Shown here piece by piece: positions 1-10,936 of a stretch of DNA of 64,000 nucleotides. The translations under genes were made by a program, and so were the position numbers. The stretch comes from Pithys albifrons albifrons (Eukaryota; Chordata; Aves; Passeriformes; Thamnophilidae): the NCBI RefSeq assembly GCF_047495875.1, contig NC_092458.1:1727501-1791500 (forward strand). The letters run 5' to 3'. The first letter of the stretch is position 1. Each line of letters opens with the position of its first letter. The notes under the pieces are model-generated. The model was given only the letters and a program-made list of their open reading frames with translations. It searched no databases and was not told where the DNA came from.

Positions 1-447
1 CTCATAAGAGAGATGCTTCAGACCCCTCATCATTTTTGTGATACTCTGCTGGATCCACTCCAGTAGATCCTTGCCTTTCTTGAACTGAGGAGCCCAGAAC
101 TGGACACAGCACTCCAGATGTGACCTCACTAGGGATGAGTAGAGGAGGAGGATCACCCTCCTCGACCTGCTGACCACACTCTTCCTGATGCACCCCAGGG
201 TACTACTGTCCTTTCTTGCCACAGGGGTCCACTGTCAGCTCATGGTCAAATTGTCATCCACCACGACCCCCAGGTCCTGCTCAGGAGAGCTGCTCTCTAG
301 TAGGTCAGACCCCTGCCCATACTGGTACTTGGGATTACTCCTCTCTAGGAGTGCAGGAACTTACACTTGCCTTTGTATAACTTCATTAGGATTCTCTCCA
401 CCAACCTCTCCAGTGTATGAAGGTTCTGCTGAATGGCAGCACACTTA
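1..447 (-). mobile_element. CR1 LINE fragment, 3' part of ORF2
   Basis: The reverse complement reads as the C-terminal part of the CR1 ORF2 (reverse transcriptase) region. It runs through the stretches encoding 'mother of pearl' CR1 landmarks such as the segment preceding the LEYCVQFW-like block, seen here on the + strand as 'cccagaactggacacagcactcc' broken over 78-120, and 'ctgctgaatggcagcaca' near 427-444. The element runs off the left edge of the window, so its 3' end is not seen. Its 5' truncation point is close to 447. Many substitutions and stop codons make it a dead copy. The short open frames across it are chance frames inside the repeat. CR1 is the dominant avian non-LTR retrotransposon and is usually found 5'-truncated like this. 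Confidence 0.9.
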
Positions 448-824
448 ATGCTGTTCTCTTTCTCCTTTCAGTAGGTAGGATGTGGGTGCATTATAGATTT
501 TATTGTTGTTTTGTGTCTCAAGCAGGTAAATCTTCTGTATAGTCATTTATCCATCTTCTATCACTCATACAGGACTGATAAGCATTTTCTTATTAGTAGA
601 GGTAGTCTTAGATTATTTGTCATACCAGTGATCAGTAAGTCACTCCTTATATGACTTCTATCAAGTGGATATCAAGCAAATATAATTAAATACAAAATAT
701 TAAGAATGTTTGGGAAGGTGCAAATTAAGCAATCCAAAAATGCTTCACAGGTTTTTAACTGTGATATAAATAATGGAATCATTTAAGCTGGAAATCATCC
801 TATGCTCATTTTGCCTGGCGTAGA
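448..824. other. Unassigned AT-rich sequence
   Basis: No gene, RNA or repeat is recognised here. It separates two CR1 fragments and looks like ordinary non-coding sequence. Confidence 0.6.
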
Positions 825-875
825 GTCACAGTGGCTTGTATGGGGCTGTGTTTTGCATTTGTGCTGGAAACAGAC
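825..875 (-). mobile_element. Short LTR scrap, avian ERVL-type (tentative)
   Basis: About 45 bases (core 831-873, containing 'tatggggctgtgtttt' and 'tgtgctggaaacag') resemble, from family knowledge, the reverse complement of the 3' part of a common avian ERVL-type LTR. The fragment sits directly upstream of a CR1 piece. No LTR ends or target duplication are visible, so the assignment rests on one short block and could be wrong. Confidence 0.45.
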
Positions 876-889
876 ATGATTTTTTACAG

Positions 890-1322
890 GTCTCTCACTT
901 TAAGAAAGGTAGTGGAGCATGTCCAGAGAAGGGCAACAAAGCTGGTGAAGGGTCTAGAGGGTAAATCCTCTCAGGTGTGGCTGAGGAAATTGAGATTGTT
1001 CAGCCTGGAAAAGAGGAGTCTCAATAAAGACCTTATTGCTCTCTACAACTATCTTAAAGGCAGTTGTAGGAAGGTGGGGGTCTCCCAGATGACTAGCGAC
1101 AGGATGTGAGGAAGTGCCCTAAAGCTGCACCAGGGGAGCTTCAGGCTGGACATCAGGAAGAGTTTTGCCACTGAAATTGTGGTTAAGCACTGAAACAGTC
1201 TGCCCAGGGAAGTGGTGGAGTCACCATCCCTGGAAGTGCTCAAGAAATAACTGCATGTGGCACTCATTGCTACGGTCTAGTTGACAAGGTGGTGTTCAGT
1301 CAAAGGACAAACTTGATGGACT
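890..1322 (+). mobile_element. CR1 LINE fragment, 3' end of ORF2 and start of 3'UTR
   Basis: The plus strand encodes a recognisable CR1 ORF2 tail. The open frame 831-1109 contains [15 protein letters not shown] and [19 protein letters not shown], followed after a stop by the 'gacatcaggaagag' and 'ctgcccagggaagtggtgga' blocks. The expected 3'UTR follows, with 'ggtgttcagtcaaagg' near 1290-1306. The match stops at about 1322, before the usual terminal ATTCTATG repeat, and a second CR1 in the opposite orientation begins at once. Stops and substitutions show that it is inactive. Confidence 0.92.
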
Positions 1323-1782
1323 GACCATTTCCCTTTGGATATAGAGGCTGCGTTCTGCTCGTCTCTGTCTTCCAGTTCAGGGGGCTGGGCACCTGAGGAC
1401 CACTGGTCTTACTAATAAATCCTGAAGCAAAGACATTCAGTATCTGACACATCCAATGGGGTACCTCCCCAAGTTGACTCCCCACTGGCTGTGGCTGTTA
1501 TATCTTCCACACACTCCAGGAAACTTCTAGATAACTTCCTCTATGCTGTATTTCTATAAGGTGCATAGTAAATTGAAGTCCCTCATGAGAACAAGGACTA
1601 GTGATTTTGAGACTTCTCTTAGCTGCTTATGGAACATTTCACCTGCTTATTCATCCTGGGTGGGAGGTCTGTAACAGATTCCCACCAGGATATCTGCCTT
1701 GTTGGCCTTCCCCCTGATTCTTACACATAAACACTCAACCCTACTGTCACCGTTGTCATGCTGTAGACAGTGACAACACTGC
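1323..1782 (-). mobile_element. CR1 LINE fragment, endonuclease domain to endonuclease-RT linker
   Basis: Read on the minus strand from 1782 downwards, this encodes the end of the CR1 endonuclease domain, including VRIRGKANKADILVGICYRP and then a block equivalent to the endonuclease GDFN motif, here altered to RDFN near 1585. It is followed by a shortened linker towards the reverse transcriptase, with 'ctgaactggaagacagagac' read on the minus strand near 1362-1382. Stops interrupt every frame and part of the linker appears deleted. This is a different part of ORF2 from the piece at 890-1322, and the two meet in opposite orientation. CR1 copies rarely retain the endonuclease region, so this piece is less common than the 3' fragments. 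Confidence 0.85.
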
Positions 1783-4651
1783 CAATTTTGTTTAAAATAT
1801 CTGTTTAAAAACATTGAAGCAGAGATTTGCTGACATTTTTACTGCTTCCATTGCCTGGAACTGTGGTCTAGTCTAACAACAACAAAAAAAATTATACTAT
1901 GGCAACATTAGCCCAAGGGAAGTGGGTTTGTGAAAAAACTCAAAATTTTTCAAGGTGCATCTGCTTCAACAAAGTTTGAGAGACAGAAGAGCTTCCAAGC
2001 TCCAAGGTGCTCTCATCTCTACCTACAAAGAGAAAGTGAAATGCTTAAACTAACAGAAGCTTTTTATTTCGATATTTTAGATATTACTGGTTTACAAAAA
2101 TCAATCAGGTACAGAATGGTTTAATTCCAAAAAAATATAAATACTATTCATCTGTTCTCTCCAGCACTAAGCAGTCAAGCTTTAGAGAAAGGAAGAGCAG
2201 GTTTTCCCCTGTCATGTTCTTTAAGGCAAGTTACTGAAAGTCAGTCTGCCAAAGGCACTTAAAAAAACCCCTGTTTAATATATGCCCTAGTTTGATGAAG
2301 AAAACGAGCAGTGAGTGCCTATTTTTTCCTTTTTTTTTTTTTTTTGGGTAATTTTTCTTCCCCTGGTCAATACTTGATCACTCTCAGGGAAAGAGAAGCT
2401 CTTAGATGCTAATACACTTTAATGCCAGGTGTATTTATTCCGGTAAGAGCTGTCTTGAAATGGGTGGGATTTTTGACAGCTTATAGTAGACCAAACATTG
2501 ATCTACTTAAAAGGGCATCATTTGGTATTCTCGAGGATCATTGAGGAAGTTTGTTTCTAGTTAAACTGACATTCTCCCTTCCATTTGCCATTTGCTGTAG
2601 GCGTAGCACAAAACACTGTGTACAGAATACAAGGACATAGCTGAGCTTTTGTTTTATGGAGAATGATAGCCTACAGTTCAAGTACAACTTGGAAGTCAAA
2701 GATATACTGAAATGGATAAGAGGGTCCCAAACATTCCTATCTCTTTCCTGTGGGGAGCTGTGCAATTATGCAATGGATTAGTTTGGCTGAGTAATCTGAT
2801 GCTTTGCTAATTTAGTTAAAAAGACAAGCATGTGAGCGTGTGAGTATATTAATGATCAATTCCTCTTCCCACTGAATTAGGGCATCTTCCAGAAGATCAC
2901 CAATCTCCACACTGCCTGTGGCAACACAGGTGTGAAATAGGGAAACATGGAGTGGTTCAGAGGTGGCAGCAGCAGGGCCACAGACTTGCCTCCTGCACCC
3001 AGGTGGCTTCCCCTCTCTTCAGTATCTGCCTTCTGCTGCCTGAGTGTGCAGTCAAGGGCAGCCGACTGTCTCCCTACCCCAGCAAGGGAAAAAAGAATTG
3101 CTAAAGATTGGAATGGAGAAATAGAGAGCAAAAAGACAAAAAAGAAGACAAAACCCTCTATTTTATCAATTCTCAGTGCAGTTTTCAAGCATAAAGTTTA
3201 ACCCAAGGAGCTGGCTGAAGCAGTCTGTCAGCATTCAACTGTTGTAATTGGAAACTTTCTTCACACCTTTTGACCTACTCAGTAGTGAAGATTTATGTGT
3301 CCATTCACATCTAGAGTCTCATCTAGCTTTTAAAGAAGAAAATGTAAGATTACCCTCTTTACTTTTAGACATTCTTGTTACTGTAGAATAATGAAAAGGT
3401 GAAAACAAAAGTTCTGAAATATTTGTGTATGATTAACAATTTATCAAGTTGTCGCATAACTATCTCTGTTTGCTTTCTACTTGTTTAAAGGTTTGCAAAA
3501 CTGCCTGTAAGGCTGGTGAGAGAACTATTAACAGTTCCTACCGTAAAAAACCCCAACCAAAGAAGCAGCTGTAGGCATGTCTTAAGTCCCAGTTGTACAA
3601 TTATTTGCCCATATATTTTACTTCCAGCTCCAAATGACTATGAAACTGAAGATCCTTCTGTTCGTTGCTTATTTTGGTGTATCTTAATTGTACTGTATGT
3701 GTGGGAGTTATCTCAGCAGTCACATTTGGGAAGTCAATATGACATTTCATAGAGGATTAATAAAGATACATCCAAGAGTATGTATATTTGACAATTATTG
3801 TATTCTTAGAAATACACTATAAAAAAAAGAGAATGTCTCATAGTAAAGTTTTATGACTATGAAGTTTGGATATCTCTCTGTCTATTTTAAAATCTGCTTA
3901 TGCCAGTTTATCAACCCAAAAATGCTGGTTCTTTATCTAGACCTGCATCAAAAAATGTGAGACTTTATTAACTAGAGTCAAATTCAACTTGAAGATTAAA
4001 TGGACATCTATCATTCTTAGGTTATTTAGAAACTACAGAACAAATCATTAAGTGAATAATAATTCATTGAATATGCAGAGAAGTAAAGACATGAACTAAA
4101 GTCAAGTGAAAACTGCAATGGAGATGATTACTTAGGGTTAAAAAATTAGACTGTCTTCTCTCTGACACTTCCTGTAGATCTGTAGTTTTAAGCTTGACTT
4201 AAGCTTTACTTCCAGGAATCAGACAGATCATTACTTAGAGGTCCTGAAAGAACATCAGAACCAGAAATGTTTGTTTGGCATTGTTCACGCTTAAAAATTT
4301 GCAGTTGTTATTCCGAACATGTGAAGCTTCCTTTTACTATTGTTATATACTTACTTTTGCTGGATTGACAGCTGCCTATTATTACTGATTTCTTTCAACA
4401 TGATATTTTCAGGCAGTAATCTCCTGTTAACCATCTCTGGCCTAGATAAAATAGCAAACAATCAAAAATCGTCAAAACAAGGCAGGTTTCCAGTTTTGTG
4501 TTTTGCTACTGGTGAGGTTCAGGTATACTAGAGGTGCCACAGCACAGGATCTAAGTCTCAATGATTATGAAAAGCACTGAATTCATTTCTATGTGCATCA
4601 TTCTTTACATTTATTTTTAAAGGTAACTATTATTCAACAAATTGAGAGTAA
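1783..4651. other. Non-coding stretch without recognised genes
   Basis: Nothing coding is supported. A poly-T run of 16 lies at 2330-2345. A frame at 2877-3188 and its overlapping opposite-strand partner are unconvincing: no conserved motif and no splice context. The sequence is otherwise AT-rich and apparently unique. Confidence 0.6.
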
Positions 4652-5162
4652 TCATTCATATAATCATGGAATGGTTAAGTTTGGAAATGACCTTTAAGTT
4701 CACTCGCTTCAACCATCAACCTACAACCACCACCATCTTTACCATTAAACCATGTCCGTAAGTGCCACAAGTTTTCTGAACAGTTCCAGGGATGGTGACT
4801 TGACCACTCCCCTGGTCAGTCTGTTCTAGTGCTTTACAAACCTTTTTATGAAGAAATTTTTCCTAACATTCAATCCCATTCTCCCCTGGAACAACTGGAG
4901 GATGTTTCCTCTTGTCCTGCTACCTGGGAGAAGAGGCCAATCTCCACTTCACTACAGCCTCCTGAGCCTCCTTTTCTCCAGGCTAAACAACCTCAGCTGC
5001 TCCTCCTCAGACTTGTGCTCCAGACCCTTCACCAGCTCCATTGCCCTTCTCTGGACTCGGCACAGTCCCCCAATGTCTTTCTTGTAGTGATGGACCCAAA
5101 ACAGAACACAGTTTTGAAGGTGCTGCCTCTACAGTACAAAAGTAACTATTCCTGTTCTCTGA
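4652..5162 (-). mobile_element. CR1 LINE fragment, ORF2 tail and 3'UTR
   Basis: The minus strand gives a CR1 3' end. The + strand shows the reversed tail ('atcatggaatgg' at 4663-4674), then reversed 3'UTR ('ccagggatggtgact' at 4787-4800) and reversed ORF2 blocks ('ctccaggctaaacaacc', 'tgtgctccagaccctt', 'cttctctggactcgg'). Similarity fades after about 5150 but may continue to the LTR boundary at 5162. The + strand frame at 4829-5170 is an antisense shadow of this repeat. The copy is diverged and inactive. Its 5' edge coincides with the insertion site of LTR A1. Confidence 0.92.
5158..5162. repeat. Left target-site duplication of LTR A1 (TCTGA)
   Basis: The five bases TCTGA immediately precede the LTR and are repeated immediately after it at 5788-5792. 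This marks a clean retroviral-type integration. Confidence 0.85.
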
Positions 5163-5787
5163 TGTTATAGGTTCACCCAGGTGGGCCTAGATTTGGGCTC
5201 TGAAGTGTGGACTAGGCCGAAGCTGTCAGCTGACTTGAGCTGGGCTGAGCTAACAGCTGACCTCTTCTAGCCAGTAATTTTGTATTCCATACCACATTAT
5301 GACATCATCTCCAGGGCAGTAGGAACTGGTGTGGGAGTGGTTAAGGCAGTCACTTCTCAGCCCTGCTCTTGGGAGGATGCACGATGGTGTCCCAGGGGGG
5401 ATGGAGAGGACCAGGCCCACCACTGGCTCACAGGGTACCTCAGGAAAGTAAAATGTGTTGTTCTGGGTCTCTCCTTTCTGCTTGAGTTTGTCTCCCTGGG
5501 GAATAAGCTTCTTCTTAAGTAATGTGTAGTTAGGACAGTAGAATTTGTGTGTTCGTTAAGAAGTTGTGGTGGGGAACTTGTTGTTGCAGACTTGTGTGAG
5601 TGTATATTTGTACTCTCTTCTAATTGTCTCTTTCTTTCTGTGAAAAATATATGTAGATTTAGTATAAATGCAGTTTGAAGTGTTTTTTTCTTTCCCCTCT
5701 CTTTTCCTCCCTTTCCCTGGTGTTAGGAGGGAGGCTTTTCTCTCTGTGCTTGGGGGGGTTGGCAGTTGCTTATCCCAAACCAAGACA
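5163..5787 (-). mobile_element. Solo LTR 'A1' of an avian endogenous retrovirus
   Basis: A 625-bp block begins TGTTATAGG and ends CCAAGACA, the TG...CA ends of an LTR. It is flanked by a perfect 5-bp target-site duplication, TCTGA at 5158-5162 and 5788-5792. The same element occurs inverted at 46719-47346, and comparing the two fixes the ends. A 5-bp duplication suggests a class III (ERVL-type) element by general ERV knowledge. I infer minus orientation because avian LTRs of this kind commonly start TGTCTTGGTTTGA, which is how the minus strand begins here. No gag, pol or env sequence adjoins it, so it is a solo LTR left by recombination. An 80-codon frame at 5280-5522 lies inside it and is not considered a gene. 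Confidence 0.88.
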
Positions 5788-5792
5788 TCTGA
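5788..5792. repeat. Right target-site duplication of LTR A1 (TCTGA)
   Basis: Exact copy of the five bases at 5158-5162, directly after the terminal CA of the LTR. Confidence 0.85.
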
Positions 5793-6935
5793 ATAGTGTG
5801 TGTGTGGGAAAAGTAAGAAGATTAAAAAAAAAAATTAAAGATTCAAATGAGCTTCTGGTTGTGTTCTTTCATGAACCTTTCTGAGCTTGGATTCAGGTCC
5901 AGTGTCTGCTTGACTTTTTATGTAATTGCAATTGAAGTGCTAATCCATGTCTTAGATGTTACGTCAGTTTGTGTTATCACTCTGAACATCTGCAACTTTC
6001 TTCCTGTATGCAGACTCAGGTGTGTTTAATCAATTGATATAAAACCAGCAAATCTCTGACAAGCATTCTAGAGCAAATTATTGTGTAATTCCTGTGACAT
6101 TTTGGAGGTGGGAGTAGGTGAGGGGAGCAGTGGGGACAATATTTGATTGAGCACCATAACTCACTCTGTTTGCAAGCCCCATATTTATTGGTCTGTCAAG
6201 CAATTATTAGCAAGTCCAAGAGAGAAATTCAATTTACATTAATCTTAATGGTCACTTTAAGTGAATTAAGCCTTATCAGCAAGATGCATGTTAAGAAGTT
6301 TTTGGTTTAGTGCAGACTAGAGCTATTGCTGCAAATGTGATCCTGTAAGGTTTCACAAGGCAAGCAATCTGAGGCTTTGTACCTGAGTGAGGTGGTGTGG
6401 AAAAACTGGTGAAGACACGGGATTCAGTTCCAAACTAGTGCTCCAAAATGGGTGAGTAATGTGCTGCTGGAGATGTCCTCCTCTCTGTGTTTTGTGGGTG
6501 TGTAATTTCGGGCTTGGGGATATTTTGTGGCTGGTTTTGTTGTTTATGTTTTGGTTGTGGGTGTTTTGGGGATTTTTTTTTCTTTTTTTGGCAAAGCCTA
6601 TAGTTGTGGGATCAGAGTAATGGCATTGGTCAAAGAAAACCAGAATATATTCTGAAGCAAAGACACATTTCCTGAATGCAAACATCTTCTTTCTGTTACA
6701 GTAGGGTCTTTTTTCTTCTTTAATAAATAAGTTCAACTGAATAAGCTTTGCTAAAAACTGAATATAAATGTTAGCTCTAATTTTCCTGTATACAAGCTCA
6801 TTTTAATTAAGATAAAAACAGACCATAAAATGGGAATATAAAATGAACATGACTTTCAGTCAGATGAATAAAATCAGAAGACCAGTTGAAGAAACAAAGG
6901 CCAAAAATCAGGAAAGAAATTTATGGGTCTATATT

Positions 6936-7052
6936 AAAACAAAACAAAACAAAACAAATAAACAAACAAAAAAAAACCACCAACACCACCAACAACAAGA
7001 AAGAACCAAACCAAAAAACCCAAACAACAAAAAACAACCACCAAAACCCAGG
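6936..7052. repeat. A+C-rich low-complexity tract
   Basis: About 117 bases almost wholly made of A and C, with only isolated T and G. It begins as (AAAAC)n and changes to CCA/CAA-type runs. Translated frames over it are lysine-, asparagine- and threonine-rich artefacts. Confidence 0.9.
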
Positions 7053-8897
7053 AAAAAATATATACTGAATTTAAGGGAAAACATGATGTGCTTTCCTTGA
7101 TTTAATTGTATTGGATTAACAGCTTGCTTGTCTTTCCCAAGAGACATGGGGAGCCCTGGAAATGAGATCCAGCCTTCAAAGCTTCCCAAGGATGTATGCA
7201 GCATAAGCCCATCTTCAGGAGAGGTCTGGTTTAAAACTCATGTTGCCAAAGCCATTCAGTTGAAATCAAACACTGGCCTAGTCTTGAGAGTGCCCAAATA
7301 ACGTCTTTCTTACTTTAGTTTTCATAAGAGACTCAGCAGTGCTTTTGAGGGGCAGCATGCAAAGGATGGAACAGCACAGATTCTTTGGGGAGTGAGGAGG
7401 CTGATGCTTCCCTTAGAAGTGGCCTCAGATGCTTCCTTGTAGTGCTGAAAGGGAAAGAGAAATGTAACTGGATCAAAAGTTAAGGAAGAAAATGCAGTGC
7501 AGGAAAAGAGAGCAACAATATGGACTGCCCTGTGAAAGCTTGGGGAACTCTTGCTGGAGACATCTGCTGCTGCCTGAGGAGGCATGTGGCAACAGAAAAG
7601 TCTCACAAAAAAAAATCAGAGACTGGAATATTTTGTCATAATTATTACTATATAGAGTGCTTATTATGAAATTATCCAAACTCCAAGCAAACATCAATTT
7701 ACAGAAAATTGGGATTACAAGGCTCAGTGAAAGTGTGGCTTATAAAATTATCAGAAATCATTACATCCAGAAAATTATATTTGTATCTCAAGATTTTCTG
7801 ACAGTTGTTTTTAGATAAGGTTGACATTTTTGGTAGTAACCTGGAGAGTCTGACTGGTCTTTACATGAAGGATTTACATGAAGGTAAGGATTTAATAATG
7901 TCTCTATTACTTTATCACAATGCCAGTTGACAATTGGACAAGCTTCAGTACATTATGCTATATGTGATAATATCTTTAGTTTCTATGTGTACAGTTTTAA
8001 TTCAATATGTATCATCTTCCAGGGCAAAATTGCTTTTTATCTCCGTTCAACCAAGTAGCCATCATACTGCTACAGTAACAGCAATCCTCAATTAATTCTG
8101 AGAAACTGAGTCAAATGCTATAACTATGATAGTGAAGTAATTTTGGAAGGAATTAGGACCTAACAGATATTTATTGCATCTTAAATTTTAGGCATATTAC
8201 TCCTGAAAACATCCCTGATTCCATAGATTTATTTCTTATGTATTCATACATTAGTTTTCAGACAGATTACAGTGGGTAGCACAGTAATGGTTCACTAACA
8301 CATAAAACTTGTCATCATCCAACTCAGGATGGATAAAAACCTTTGCAACAGAAAGGTAATTTTTTTATGCTTTACTATAACTGTGTGGCTAAACTTACAC
8401 ATTTGATTTCCTGACCTAATGAAGGAGTCCTTTACTATGACAAACAATACATTAGATTGAATAGATACATTTGGGTTAGCCTGACACGGAGTACCATCAG
8501 GTAGTCCAAGCTGTGAATGTATAAAGGAATTGAAAATGGAAAAAATTATAGCCATCTGATGTAAGGAGATGTATTTTTGGCTCATTTGAGGTGTTTTCAG
8601 GCCTGCAAGCATGATACAGCAGTAATGATCTTCTACTTTCCTTTCATACCTTCCTTTTTCGAAAAAAAAAATCAAAATATCATTATAGCTCGTAACTTTT
8701 AAGAAACTACTGTTTTAAAAGCTGTGTAATTGCTTGGCAGGCTGTTAGCACTTGATAACACTGGCAAGAAAAAGTGTAAGACAGAAGTACGAAAACGGGG
8801 GAGCACGTTCATGAAAGTTTTTTGGTTCAAAAATGTCTACACACCCACTCCAATCCCCTGAAATATAAAAATATATTAAAATCCTGCATATCTCCAC

Positions 8898-8913
8898 ATA
8901 TATATATATATAA
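8898..8913. repeat. (TA)n microsatellite
   Basis: Uninterrupted TA dinucleotides over about 16 bases in an AT-rich context. Confidence 0.85.
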
Positions 8914-9857
8914 ATATACAGAAGTGTAAGAAAATATATGATAATACAGAATAGTTTTATTTGTCTACATTTATAGGGAAGTAAAGGGACATGCTCTGAC
9001 TGTTCTTCAGCAAACCCTCTTAAGCCCAGCACAAATGACCAGCTATCTCACTCCATCATATGACACCAAACAGAACAGATGTTGGCTTTTGATGTTGAAG
9101 CAAAATCAGTTGCCAGTGAAGTTTTGCCTTTGACCTCTGCAAAATCAGGATTTTCCCTGATATTTTATCAAATTATTCTTTCTGAAAGCCTTTTTGGCCT
9201 TGTTTGGGTTTTTTGTTGTTGTTGGTTATTTTTTCCCTCTAGCTATTCTTTTTCTAATCACAGATTATCAAAAATCACTCCAGTCTGAGGAAAACATGTA
9301 TCTCTCTGCATAGAGCTTGTTCAGTAGTAACAGCTCTCAATTATAGAATAGTACAGCTGGTTTCCATGTAGAAGGCACCTTCTCATGAGCAGTTTGTAAG
9401 GACTACTTATACTCTGTGTATACACAAACTCTGTTGTTTTGGTTTTGTTTTTCTCTTTCAAAAACATGAAAGTATCTCTCCTGTGTTCCAAATTACTTGG
9501 GGAATCAAAGATAAACCAAGTCTCTGCTCTGATATTGAACCACCTACATGGTATTTACTTTTCATTGGCTGAATTCCCAGCATCTGGTCCCTCAGTGGTT
9601 ATAAAGCACAGCTGCTGCATATAACACCCTCCTTCACCAAGTTAACCCCTGTTGGGTAGCAGCAGACAGAGATGTGGAAGCAAGGAAAAGTTACTAGCAG
9701 GCAAGATGAGAAGCTGGTGAAGGCATTTGTGTAGGGTAGGGCAGATAGTCCTTGAGTGCTCTGGGAAGCTCTTCCATCCCACAAGGTGGATAGAGGCTGG
9801 AGGATGAGAGTTGGTGCCCCTAAGGTGTGGGTCTCCAAAGCTAGGCTTTCCCAGGCT

Positions 9858-10936
9858 AGGAGATCGATCAGAGCCAGCATGAGGCTTCATGAGGGGAAGG
9901 TCCTGCTGGTCAAATCTGATTTTCTTTTATGAAAAAGTAACCCACCTAGTTGATCAAGGGAAGACAGTTGATACAATCTTTCTGGAATTCAGTAAAGTTT
10001 TTGATACCACTTCTCACAGTATCCTTCTGGACAAAATCTCCAGCACACAGCTGGATAAACATCATGTGGTGGGTGAGCAATTGGCTCATGGGTGGAGCAC
10101 AGAGGGTAATAGTAAATGGGGTGACATCAGGCTGGTGACCCGTCACTAGTGGGGTTCCACAGGGCTCCATTCTGGGGCCAGTGCTCTTCAACTTCTTCAT
10201 AAATGACTTGGACACAGGACTTGGAAGCATGCTAAGCAAGTTTGCAGATGATTCAAAATTGAGAGGAGCTGTTAAGTTCCTCGAGGGCAGAGAGACCTTG
10301 ACAAATTGGAGGGCTGGGCAGTCACTAATCACATGAAGTTTAACCAGGGCAAGTGCCACATTCTGCTCCTGAGAGAGGGCGGCCCTGGATGTGTGTACAG
10401 ACTGGGGAATGAGATGCTGGAAAGTAGTGCTGTGAGAAGGGACCATCTGGGGTCCTGGTTGATGACAAGTTGAATGTGACTGAACATTGCCCTGGCAGCC
10501 AGGAAGGCCAACCATGTCCGGGGTGGGGGGCATCAAGCAAAACATCACCTGACAGTTGAAGAAAGGGATTGTCCTGCTCTGCTCTGCACTGGGGTGGCCT
10601 CACCTTGAATATTGTGTGCAAGAGGAAGTGGAGGGGCAGCCACTGATCTCTTCTCTGCAGTGACCAGTAACAGGAGTGGCATGAAGTTGTGTCAGGGAAG
10701 GTTTATGTAAGATATTAGGAAAAGGTTTTTCACTCAGAGGGTGATTGGGACTGGAACAGGCTCCCTGGGGATGGGTCACAGCACCAAGCCTGACAGAGTT
10801 CAAGAAACATTGGGATGATGTTCTCAGGTACATGGTGTGATTCTTGGGGATGTCCTGTTCAGAGTCAAGAGCTGGACTCTATGATCCTTGTGAGTCCCTT
10901 GCAAGTGAGAATATTCCATGATTCTGTAATTCTAGG
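9858..10936 (+). mobile_element. CR1 LINE fragment with reverse-transcriptase motifs
   Basis: This is the longest CR1 piece in the window. Reverse-transcriptase landmarks appear in order: a GRSC-NLIFFYEKVTHLVDQGK-like start near 9892, FSKVFDTTSHSILL near 9985 (palm motif A region), SGVPQGS at 10148-10168, and the catalytic FADD box at 10241-10252. The N-terminal part (frame of 9889) and the later motifs (frame of 10148) differ by a frameshift between about 10030 and 10080. Stops also occur. After the 'caccttgaatattgtgtgcaag' region near 10600 the sequence jumps to the 3' ORF2/3'UTR blocks, so a stretch of about 150-200 bases of the usual element is missing. It ends with 'ccatgattctgtaattct' at 10917-10934, the CR1 tail. 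It is dead. Confidence 0.93.

Larger units (their letters stand above)
5793..9857. other. Non-coding stretch with low-complexity tracts
   Basis: No gene is supported. It contains a G+T-rich tract at 6524-6597, an A+C-rich tract at 6936-7052, a short TA run at 8898-8913 and another G+T tract at 9199-9232. A 13-bp direct duplication (tttacatgaagga) lies near 7859-7884. Frames such as 6843-7100 exist only because of the A+C tract. The segment 9615-9857, just upstream of the CR1, could be degraded repeat but I cannot assign it. Confidence 0.6.

Noticed and set aside
5280..5522. 80-codon frame shared by LTR A1 and A2 as an LTR-encoded protein
   Set aside because: Silent and replacement differences are about equally common between the copies, so there is no sign of selection.
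9946..10548. 200-codon open frame on the minus strand
   Set aside because: It lies entirely antisense to the CR1 fragment 9858-10936. The sense strand carries the reverse-transcriptase motifs.
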